From JBBKWJ01 sp037968895 (GTDB lineage Bacteria > Actinomycetota > Acidimicrobiia > Acidimicrobiales > SZUA-35), in the NCBI GenBank assembly GCA_037968895.1, contig JBBKWJ010000235.1, positions 1-6,753 on the forward strand: DNA of 6,753 nucleotides, in the 5' to 3' direction. Below the pieces are notes generated by a model. It searched no databases and was not told where the DNA came from. It saw nothing but the letters and a program-made list of their open reading frames with translations. A program made the translations under genes and the position numbers. Position 1 is the first letter of the stretch; every line of letters starts with the position of its first letter. Below, in pieces: positions 1 to 5,468 of the stretch.

Positions 1-1068
1 AGGCGCAAATTCGATGATCGACGCGACATCATTGGCCTCTCGGGCGTGGTGGACCAACCGGGGCGGGTCACCGGATCCATCAAGCTCATCCAGAACCATT
101 TGGTTGAGTCGACGACGATCAGCAGCGTTCAACACCGACTCGATCGACCGGCGGCTCAGCTCGTGGTGAAACGACACCGTGTCATCCCCGAGCCGGAGAA
201 GACCCTGACGAACACACTCGGTCATCTCCTCGTTGGTCGGCTCAACAATGTTCTCGACGAAGGACCGTTTCGACTCCCCTGGGATCACCGACACCAGATG
301 GAGAAGCCGCCGCGCCCCAGACGACAGTTTTCCTGCCCTGGCAAGCACAGAGTCCTGAACCGACGACGGCACCCCCTCAACACCCGACGCGGCCACTTCG
401 GTCACGAAAAGCGGGTTGCCATCGGTCAAAGAAAAAACCTGGTCGGAATCAAGGTTGGTGTTCTCGACCATCGATTCGACCGCCTCCGCAGAAAGACGAC
501 CAAGATGTACCCGCACCAAATCTTGCGGTGCCAGACCACCTATCACCTGTCGCAACGGATGGTCATGGTCGACCTCACCGTCTCGATACGTGAGCAGAAG
601 CAGCCCCTTGCTTCCGGAAATTCGTCGACCCAAATATTTGACAACGTCGAAGGTGGCCTCACCTGCCCATTGCATGTCCTCAACCACCAGAATCGCCGCA
701 CCGCGGCTAGGAGACAAAAGGTCGAGAAGCGCCGCCATCACGGCTCGACGGTCATCCTTCTCCAAAGCCTCACCAAGCGAAGGGGCCTCGGCGGCGACAT
801 CCCAGAAAGGACCCAACGGCTGGAGGGTCAGTAGGTCGTCGCAGGAGCCAAAATAAACGCGTGCCTCATCGGCGTGGGTCTCGAGGAACTCCCGAACCAA
901 CGAACTCTTCCCGATACCGGCCTCGCCACGAATCAGGACAACCTTGCCCCCCGACGAACCGGCAACAGCCAGCAGATCAGCCATCAACCCAAGCTGCTCT
1001 TCTCTCTCCAGAAGCACCAGTTGAGTCCTTTCCACGAGGCTGAACTGGAGCCTAGTCGAGGAAGCCAT
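1..1068 (-). CDS. LuxR/STAND-type AAA ATPase regulator, N-terminal part (C-terminus outside window)
   Basis: The minus-strand frame is open from the upstream stop to the window edge, giving 356 codons with no stop. It shows a P-loop ATPase: Walker A GEAGIGKSS at residues 48-56 (if Met1 is at 1068), preceded by the strand KVVLIR, and Walker B ILVVEDMQWA at about 126-135. Downstream are segments typical of the AAA_16 module of large LuxR-family regulators and multidomain cyclases, such as LTDGNPLFVTE. Such proteins usually run to 800-1100 residues, with TPR-like repeats and an HTH or other output domain at the C-terminus. That part is not visible here, so the output is unknown. No clear Shine-Dalgarno precedes the ATG at 1068; in-frame alternatives are GTG 1071, ATG 1122 and GTG 1125. 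The membrane-protein gene upstream ends at 1156 in the same frame, so the two are probably co-transcribed. Family confidence is high; start confidence is moderate. Confidence 0.85.
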   Translation of the reverse strand, partial: MASSTRLQFSLVERTQLVLLEREEQLGLMADLLAVAGSSGGKVVLIRGEAGIGKSSLVREFLETHADEARVYFGSCDDLLTLQPLGPFWDVAAEAPSLGEALEKDDRRAVMAALLDLLSPSRGAAILVVEDMQWAGEATFDVVKYLGRRISGSKGLLLLTYRDGEVDHDHPLRQVIGGLAPQDLVRVHLGRLSAEAVESMVENTNLDSDQVFSLTDGNPLFVTEVAASGVEGVPSSVQDSVLARAGKLSSGARRLLHLVSVIPGESKRSFVENIVEPTNEEMTECVRQGLLRLGDDTVSFHHELSRRSIESVLNAADRRRLNQMVLDELDGSGDPPRLVHHAREANDVASIIEFAP

Positions 1069-1155
1069 CACGTGACCGAGCCGTGGTGTCCGGAAGTCTG
1101 GGAAAGGAACCGTCGCGAGCATCACACCAGTAACTGGTACCGCTCGGGTGCGGAG

Positions 1156-1479
1156 TCACCTCGGTCCCTCTTGCCCAACCCGAGTCGTCGCCACCAATGA
1201 CGGTGACTGGACATAGGGGTTGGCGGGCGAATACTCAAGCCCGGCAGCGTTGGTCTCCGGAGCCGCCCAGTTCGCTACCGGTGCCAACTCTCGCACCTGG
1301 ATAGCTGGAATGGCCGTCGCCGGTTCAGAACTGGTGCCGACGGTCATGACAATCGCCGCCATGCCAACCACGATGGCCAGTGCCGCTCCCAGGACGATCC
1401 GACGGGTCTGTGTTTTGGTGGCTGGGAACGAACCGACCTGGATGCCTGTTCTGGCTTCTCTCTCAAGATGGGTAGTCAT
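1156..1479 (-). CDS. small single-pass membrane protein, unknown function
   Basis: This 107-aa protein has a basic N-terminus (about 27 residues containing KTQTRR), then one hydrophobic segment IVLGAALAIVVGMAAIVMTV at about residues 28-47. A Pro/Ala-rich tail of about 60 residues follows. The positive-inside rule places the N-terminus in the cytoplasm and the tail outside the membrane. The start is well supported: GGAGGA lies about seven bases before the ATG at 1479. I recognise no domain family. It lies directly upstream of the ATPase regulator on the same strand and in the same frame, so a shared transcript is likely. A role as membrane partner or sensor for that regulator is only inference. 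Confidence 0.7.
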   Translation of the reverse strand: MTTHLEREARTGIQVGSFPATKTQTRRIVLGAALAIVVGMAAIVMTVGTSSEPATAIPAIQVRELAPVANWAAPETNAAGLEYSPANPYVQSPSLVATTRVGQEGPR

Positions 1480-1720
1480 TGACTTCCTCCTTCAGTGCCG
1501 CCGGCGGATTCCGGTTCAAGGCACGTCTCGAACTTATGGAGAAAACTCGCCAGCGTCATCGGTGGTCGCTACCCATAAGACGCGTCGGACTACCTAAAAA
1601 AGAGTCAGCCGAAAGTAGACCGGGTCCGGTTCAACCACGTCAATGCCCGGACCAGCAGTATCAAGAAATCAACCCGCCATCGCGAATACCTGAGACTCCA
1701 TGCCTGAGGGTGCCGGAAAC
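1480..1720 (-). promoter_or_regulatory. upstream region of membrane-protein gene: putative promoter inside an inverted repeat
   Basis: This gene-free stretch lies between the IS6 left end and the membrane-protein start. Reading the minus strand, TTGACG (1638-1643) and TCTACT (1614-1619) are 18 bases apart and could be -35 and -10 boxes, which would leave a leader of roughly 130 nt. The -35 box sits in the loop of a perfect 7-bp inverted repeat, GGTCCGG at 1623-1629 with CCGGACC at 1647-1653, which could be an operator. A second 7-bp inverted repeat, CTTATGG at 1533-1539 with CCATAAG at 1573-1579, lies in the putative leader. No binding protein can be named, and such matches can arise by chance in GC-rich DNA. 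Confidence 0.3.
1484..1492 (-). promoter_or_regulatory. strong Shine-Dalgarno of the membrane-protein gene
   Basis: The minus strand reads GAAGGAGGAAGTCA followed by ATG. This is a near-perfect anti-16S match at usual spacing and fixes the start at 1479. Confidence 0.75.
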
Positions 1721-1736
1721 GGCACTGTTGCATCGA
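1721..1736 (+). repeat. IS6 terminal inverted repeat, left (transposase 3' side)
   Basis: GGCACTGTTGCATCGA reads inward. It is identical over 16 bases to the inward-reading end at 5086-5101, which belongs to a different IS6 remnant, and differs at two positions from the right end of its own element. Confidence 0.85.
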
Positions 1737-1781
1737 GCGAGAACGGGACACGCCGCAGCCGACCGGCTGCGGCGCTAGACC

Positions 1782-2476
1782 TCAGATGAGATCGACGAGT
1801 TCGTCGAAAGCCCGGGCGATTCTGCGATGTTGATGAGGCGCATCGGTTCCGAGTTCGTAGTGGCATCGCCTTAGATTCTGAATGAACGCGTGGCCCTGAA
1901 TCACGACTGACGCGGTGCGGTCAGTCTTGAGTCCTCGCATTGGTCTCAACCGCGATTTCAAGCGCCCGTGGTCGCACTCGACACGATTGTTGGCGTATTG
2001 CTCGGTGTTGTGGAACGCTCTGGGAATCTGCTCCTCGATCACCGTTTCCAGTGCCTGGGCTAGATCGGTCACGACTTCGATGGGTTGGTCGTTAGCAAGT
2101 AACGCGGTCTTGAAGAACCTCCGGGCTGCTGGGATGTTGCGGCGTTTGGATACGAACACGTCGATGACTTGGCCGTGCTGATCGACTGCCCGGTAGACGT
2201 ATCGCCAGGTGCCTGCGACCTTGACGTATGTTTCGTCAACGAACCATCGGTTGTCGACGCTATGTCGGCAGGGTCGTGCGGCGTCAATGAGCAGGGGAGG
2301 AAGAGCTGGACCCAGCGGTAGATCGTGACGTGATCAACTTCAATTCGCTGTTCTGCTAGTAGCTCTTCGACGTCGCGGTAGGAGATTCCGTACCGGAGAT
2401 TCCACCGAACAGCGAGCATGATGACCGCTGGCGGGAACCGGTAGCCAGCGAACGCAGAATGGTCACTGGAAGGCAT
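1782..2476 (-). pseudogene. IS6-family DDE transposase, one-base frameshift
   Basis: This is an RNase H-fold transposase of replicative IS6 elements, about 231 residues if repaired. The first frame starts MPSSDHSAFAGYRFPP and carries the N-terminal helix-turn-helix region (ISYRDVEELLAE) up to HVTIYRWVQLFLP. The frame is then lost at the G run 2294-2297 (C run on the coding strand), where one base is missing. The second frame continues through VDNRWFVDETYVKVAG (first catalytic Asp), EVVTDLAQAL (second Asp) and NNRVECDHGRLKSRLRP (catalytic Glu), and ends at 1782. All catalytic residues survive, so a single-base insertion would restore the protein. IS6 transposases do not normally use frameshifting, so I call it a pseudogene; a sequencing error in the homopolymer cannot be excluded. 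Confidence 0.88.
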
Positions 2477-2530
2477 GTGATTCGGTCGGATTGGCATGGT
2501 TCTACTGTTGCTGGGGAAGGTCGTGTTCCC

Positions 2531-2546
2531 TCAATGCAACAATGCC
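2531..2546 (-). repeat. IS6 terminal inverted repeat, right (transposase 5' side)
   Basis: The minus strand reads GGCATTGTTGCATTGA. It pairs with the left end at 1721-1736 with two mismatches and lies about 55 bp upstream of the transposase ATG at 2476. Confidence 0.85.
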
Positions 2547-2972
2547 TGACACGTTCAGCCGACGTGTCGTTGGCTGGTCCATCGATCACCGCCAAGACAC
2601 TGCGTTGGTTACCAACGCGCTCGGTATGGCGATCAGCAACCGACAACCCAAGGCGGGCTCTGGGCTGGCGATCCATTCCGACCACGGCACCCAATTCACG
2701 ACATGGGCGTTCACCCAGCGGGCGTGCCAGTCCGGCCTGCTTCCGTCGCTGGGAAGCGTTGGGATTGCTTCGACAACGCTGTCATCGAGTCGTTCTGGGG
2801 ACGCATGCAGACCGAACTGCTGAACCGAAAACGATGGAACACCCGGGTCGAGCTAGCCTCAGCAATGTTCGAATACGTCGAGGTGTTCCACAACCGGCGA
2901 CGACGTCACAGCTCAATCGGGATGCGCACGCCAATCGAGTATGAGAACATGCATCACGCCAAGACAGCCTGA
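2547..2972 (+). pseudogene. IS3-family transposase OrfB, C-terminal part, frameshifted
   Basis: The reading begins at DTFSRRVVGWSIDHRQD immediately after the IS6 end, a standard IS3 OrfB (rve integrase core) sequence. It continues through IHSDHGTQFTTWAF (second catalytic Asp) to LLPSLGSVG. One base is missing in the G run at 2761-2763. In the next frame it resumes as DCFDNAVIESFWGRMQTEL (catalytic Glu), then HNRRRRHSSIGMRTPIEYE, and stops at 2972. The first catalytic Asp (WVTDIT region) and everything before it have been removed. It is dead on three counts: 5' truncation, frameshift and missing orfA. Confidence 0.88.
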
Positions 2973-3014
2973 CTGAATCCAAAACCTAGGCCCCACCAAA
3001 CCCGGGGCGCATCA
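2547..3014 (+). mobile_element. IS3-family element, 3' remnant truncated by the IS6 insertion
   Basis: This is the 3' part of an IS3-family element: the last third or so of orfB followed by a short 3' end. The left edge coincides exactly with the IS6 right end at 2546/2547; the 5' part of the element is not found on the other side of the IS6 copy. The right edge is inferred from the block CCCCACCAAACCCGGGGCGC ending at 3010 and followed by ATCA. IS3 elements end in CA, and GC-rich terminal repeats of this kind are common. The matching left terminal repeat is absent, so the exact right edge is uncertain. Confidence 0.75.
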
Positions 3015-3052
3015 GTTTGTTCTCTGAGAGAGTGGAGCACGTAGGCACGAAT

Positions 3053-3148
3053 ATGAGCCGGGGCCGTTACCCGGCAGAGATGAAAGACCGCGCTGTGCGC
3101 ATGGTCGCCGACTGGGAACGAACGCACCCAGCACAAGGCCAGAACTAG
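3053..3148 (+). pseudogene. IS3-family OrfA N-terminal fragment
   Basis: This short frame of 31 residues begins MSRGRYPAEMKDRAVRMVAD, which matches the start of IS3-type OrfA proteins (HTH_Tnp_1: a Tyr-Pro-x-Glu start followed by an RAVRMV helix). Homology ends near WERTHPAQ and TAG follows at 3146-3148, so the helix-turn-helix is incomplete. It lies about 40 bp beyond the inferred right end of the IS3 remnant, in the same orientation. It may therefore come from a second copy of the same element or a shuffled piece of the first. The length is short, so the assignment rests on the N-terminal pattern only. Confidence 0.6.
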
Positions 3149-3157
3149 GAGAACGCG

Positions 3158-3406
3158 ATGACTGAGACGACAGGGCCTTCAATTCCAGATAGCGGCGAGA
3201 CGTTCAGCGATGAAGAGTTCGCCACCGCGACCGGTCGGGTAAGGGCGGCCCGGGCGGAGGCTTTGAAGGATCCCGAGTTTGCCAGCATGGTCGAGTCGAA
3301 GATGGCGTCGCTCGGGTAGAGGGTCGGAACACTGGCGGTGCTGCGAAAGGCTCGTGGTCTTGCGCAAGTGCAACTGACTGAGGAACTCCAGAATCGAGTT
3401 CCGTGA
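3158..3406 (+). pseudogene. XRE/HigA-like antitoxin-type gene, interrupted by in-frame TAG
   Basis: AGGAGA lies seven bases before the ATG at 3158. The frame encodes 53 residues (MTETTGPSIPDS..., an acidic and helical part DEEFATATGRVRAARAEALK, then MVESKMASLG) and meets TAG at 3317-3319. The same frame resumes with LAVLRKARGLAQVQLTEEL, the first two helices of an XRE helix-turn-helix, and ends at TGA 3404-3406 before the recognition helix. Intact relatives are single proteins of roughly 100-120 residues in which the linker runs into the HTH domain; many are antitoxins of HigBA/RelE-type modules. No toxin gene is visible beside it: the IS3 orfA fragment lies upstream. The 53-aa upstream piece could still be translated, but DNA binding should be lost. 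Confidence 0.6.
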
Positions 3407-3423
3407 ACCTGGTCAACCCCACA

Positions 3424-4725
3424 CTAAGGGCCGAGTAGTGCAGCTGGGACTACGGCCACGCCGTCCTGTCGTCGGTAGGCCTGGGTGCCTGTTGTGACTA
3501 TGACCTTATCGATGAGGCCGTCGCCGAGTTGTTCTTCGAGCCAGTGGAGGTGTCGGACGTCTTTGGTATCGACTGTTTGGGAAAGCTTGACTTCGATGGC
3601 GATTGCTCGTTGGTCTCGGCGTTGCACGATGAAGTCGACTTCGCGTTCGCCGCCGCGTGTACGAAGATGTCCCACTGTTGCTTCAGATTCCTGGGCGTAA
3701 ACGCGCAAGTTGAGAGCGATCAGCGATTCGAAGAGTGCTCCGAGGAGAGGGCCGTCGCGTGGGAATGTGACAGAGGCGCTAGCGCCTTCGAGTAGCGCCT
3801 CGGCATCAACGCCGAGCAGAGCGGCGGCGAGGGCTGGGTCGGCGAGATTGTGCTTCGGGCCTTGGGTGAGTTTCCGAAGTTGGTTTCGTGTCGGGATCCA
3901 TGCGGGGACGGGATCGAGGATCCAGAGCCGTTCGAGGGTGTCGATGTATGGGGTGGTGGCGCTCCGGCTTGGTTTGTCGCCGTGTCCGCTGGTGGCTGCG
4001 TCGCGGATCGATTCGTAGGACGCCGTGGAGCTAGTCGCCGCGGCATATGCTCTCATCCAGCGAAGGAGAGCGGCTGGGTTCCGGATGTTGGTGCCAGCTT
4101 CGGGGAAGTCGCGGTCTGCGATGCGCCGGACGTAGCCGTTGAGGGCGTTTCTTTGGGAGCGTCCGGAGGCATGTTGAATCCCTGGGTAGCCGCCGTTCAC
4201 GATCTCGTTGGTGTAGTCGGTTAACGTCGCAGTTGTGTGGCCTTCGATCTGTGCCAACGTCCCTTGTAGAAGCGCGTTGAGGCTTACCGTTGGAGACTGA
4301 AACTTGGGGCTACGCCATCTTTCTGCAAGAGCGAGAGGTCTCATCCTGATGCTCGCGATTCGGCCAGCGCCGGAGTGTGTTGAGGGGTTCGCGGGGTTTA
4401 CGGAGCCAGTGAGGATGAACTGGCCGGGTGTGCTATCAGCGTCGACGGCGCGGCGGACTTGGTCCCACGATGATGGCATGCGTTGCCATTCGTCAATCAG
4501 CCGAGGCGGCGCTGAATTGGTGATGCGTTGCGGCTCGGCTGCAATGATGCTGGCGATCTCTGGATCGTCGAGATTGAATCGGCTTGCGGCTCGCTGAGCG
4601 GCGGTCGACGTTTTTCCTACACCTTTGGCCCCATCGATGCTGAGGGCCGCCAGCCCGCTGAGCAGTTCATCAAGCTCGGCGTCTACGATTCGTGTTTGAT
4701 AGATGGCCATCGTGCAGGGTACCAA
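3424..4725 (-). CDS. ATP-binding protein, AAA_14 plus DUF4143
   Basis: This intact 433-aa protein has an N-terminal AAA_14 ATPase: Walker A GAKGVGKTS at residues 32-40, Walker B RLIDE at 75-79, a sensor-like strand FILTGS at 103-108, and RIASIRMRPLALAE at 122-135, typical of the family. The C-terminal DUF4143 region carries a PD-(D/E)xK-like signature: EREVDF at 360-365 and AIEVKLS at 376-382. Length is usual for the family (about 400-450). The family is widespread and patchily distributed, and its biochemical role is unsettled; nuclease activity is possible but unproven. I chose the TTG start at 4725 because AGAGG lies seven bases upstream; the ATG at 4710 lacks a Shine-Dalgarno but is a fair alternative. 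It is convergent with the broken XRE gene (17-bp gap) and lies between two IS6 ends, so it was probably acquired horizontally. It is the only whole non-transposase gene in the IS-bounded segment. Confidence 0.88.
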   Translation of the reverse strand: MVPCTMAIYQTRIVDAELDELLSGLAALSIDGAKGVGKTSTAAQRAASRFNLDDPEIASIIAAEPQRITNSAPPRLIDEWQRMPSSWDQVRRAVDADSTPGQFILTGSVNPANPSTHSGAGRIASIRMRPLALAERWRSPKFQSPTVSLNALLQGTLAQIEGHTTATLTDYTNEIVNGGYPGIQHASGRSQRNALNGYVRRIADRDFPEAGTNIRNPAALLRWMRAYAAATSSTASYESIRDAATSGHGDKPSRSATTPYIDTLERLWILDPVPAWIPTRNQLRKLTQGPKHNLADPALAAALLGVDAEALLEGASASVTFPRDGPLLGALFESLIALNLRVYAQESEATVGHLRTRGGEREVDFIVQRRDQRAIAIEVKLSQTVDTKDVRHLHWLEEQLGDGLIDKVIVTTGTQAYRRQDGVAVVPAALLGP

Positions 4726-4738
4726 ATGTAGGCCTCTT

Positions 4739-4770
4739 ATAATACAAAATGTCTAGCTATTAGGATGCAA
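4739..4770 (-). promoter_or_regulatory. AT-rich putative promoter of the DUF4143 ATPase gene
   Basis: On the minus strand, TATTAT at 4739-4744 resembles a -10 box and TTGCAT at 4765-4770 a weak -35 box. The spacing is 20 bases, longer than ideal. The patch is markedly AT-rich for this window, and AGAGG with the TTG start follows directly. The call is tentative. Confidence 0.3.
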
Positions 4771-4907
4771 GTTGTCTGGAACCCTTGAGGGCGTGGAGCG
4801 GTTAGGACGGCGGGTCATAGGAGGATTTCGAGTGTGGAGCGAATTGTGGGCTTGGCGGCAGGGAAGTGTTTGCACATTTCGAGGAGTTCGCTCGGGTTGT
4901 TGCCGGG

Positions 4908-5045
4908 CTGCTCGATCATCGTTTCTAGCGCCTGAGCCAGATCGGTCACAACTTCGTCCGGTTCCCCGTGCGCGGTCAAAGCACCGGTGAAGAATCTGCG
5001 AGCTGCATCGATGTCGCGCTTGCGCGAGACGCAGATGTCGATGAC
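4908..5045 (-). pseudogene. IS6 transposase, 46-codon internal fragment
   Basis: The minus strand reads VIDICVSRKRDIDAARRFF at the start and EVVTDLAQALETMIEQ at the end. This aligns with VIDVFVSKRRNIPAARRFF and EVVTDLAQALETVIEEQ of the transposase at 1782-2476. Only the second catalytic Asp (TDLAQ) is retained. An in-frame TGA three bases upstream of the first codon and the lack of a start make it non-functional. After MIEQ the frame runs on with unrelated sequence (NNPSELLEMCKHFP...) to a stop at 4815-4817; I do not recognise that tail. Confidence 0.75.
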
Positions 5046-5085
5046 GGCTCAGCCTGACAGCCTCGCTGACCTAAGACCCGAACCG

Positions 5086-5101
5086 TCGATGCAACAGTGC
5101 C
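5086..5101 (-). repeat. IS6 terminal inverted repeat of the remnant
   Basis: Reading inward on the minus strand it is GGCACTGTTGCATCGA, identical over all 16 positions to 1721-1736 and in inverted orientation to it. It marks the exact border with the truncated gene at 5102. Confidence 0.85.
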
Positions 5102-5394
5102 AGGTGGATGACGCAATCACTGAGGCGTTGCGCAACGAAACTCGGCTGCCGACCCCCAAGCTCGAAGCTCTCCACGAATTCCCCCTGCGCGTCATTCGCG
5201 ATCGCGGTTTCGTGGACGAGTCCGACACGCAAGCCTTCCTGGACGCTGGGTTCACCCAGGCCAACATCCTGGAAGTCATTCTTGGCGCCGCACAGAAACT
5301 GATGTCCAACTACACCAACCACTTCGCCCAGACGCCCATCGATCCCGTGTTCGATAAGTTCGCTTGGGAGAAAGCCGCCGCGGCCGCCAACTGA
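5102..5394 (+). pseudogene. carboxymuconolactone decarboxylase-family protein, 3' half only
   Basis: The 96 codons after the IS6 end encode a C-terminal half typical of CMD/AhpD-like proteins: LEALHEFPLRVIRDRGFV, then AFLDAGFTQANILEVILGAA, QKLMSNYTNHFAQTPIDPVF and DKFAWE near the end, with stop at 5392-5394. Family members of this type are about 180-190 residues, so about half is missing. The lost half is where the CxxC-type active site of AhpD-like peroxidase partners normally lies, so activity is not expected. The frame is open leftward through the IS6 remnant to an ATG at 4987, so a chimeric 135-aa product is possible in principle, though its first 38 residues are antisense transposase sequence. 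Confidence 0.8.
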
Positions 5395-5468
5395 TCTTCG
5401 CTGCCTCGCCCTGATCCGTTCGTGCCTCTATGACCGTAGAACCGCGCTGTTCGCAACCAGGACGGTGA

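Larger units (their letters stand above)
1721..2546 (-). mobile_element. IS6-family insertion sequence, complete ends, inactive transposase
   Basis: The 826-bp element has a single transposase gene on the minus strand, a normal length for IS6/IS26-like elements (about 0.8 kb). The ends are imperfect inverted repeats: GGCACTGTTGCATCGA at 1721-1736 against GGCATTGTTGCATTGA read inward from 2546, matching at 14 of 16 positions. GGCACTGTTGCA is the characteristic IS6 terminus. The flanking 8-mers (CCGGAAAC on the left, TGACACGT on the right) do not match, so there is no target duplication. The right end abuts the interior of an IS3-family transposase gene, which points to rearrangement after insertion. 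Confidence 0.9.
4908..5101 (-). mobile_element. second IS6-family element, internally deleted remnant
   Basis: The remnant keeps the transposase-upstream terminal repeat at 5086-5101, a leader of about 40 bp, and then a middle piece of a transposase. The first roughly 110 codons and the whole C-terminal part with the other end are gone. Its transposase sequence differs clearly from the IS6 copy at 1721-2546 in both protein and DNA, so it was a separate element rather than a broken duplicate. Confidence 0.75.

Noticed and set aside
46..834. Long plus-strand open frame of 262 codons
   Set aside because: It lies antisense to the ATPase, whose frame carries clear Walker A and B motifs. The plus-strand translation is Arg/His-rich with no recognisable motif.
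1479..1778. Plus-strand open frame across the IS6 left end
   Set aside because: It crosses the IS boundary, lacks a ribosome binding site and has low-complexity composition.
3720..4224. Several open frames on both strands inside the DUF4143 gene
   Set aside because: They are shadows of a GC-rich gene whose own frame has conserved motifs over its full length.
4772..4990. Plus-strand frame with GGAGG upstream of a GTG near 4830
   Set aside because: It is antisense to the IS6 transposase fragment and is Arg/Trp/Cys-rich; the ribosome binding site match is probably chance.
5395..5468. Possible bidirectional terminator between the convergent CMD and USP genes
   Set aside because: I could find no stem of convincing length and no T tract on either strand.
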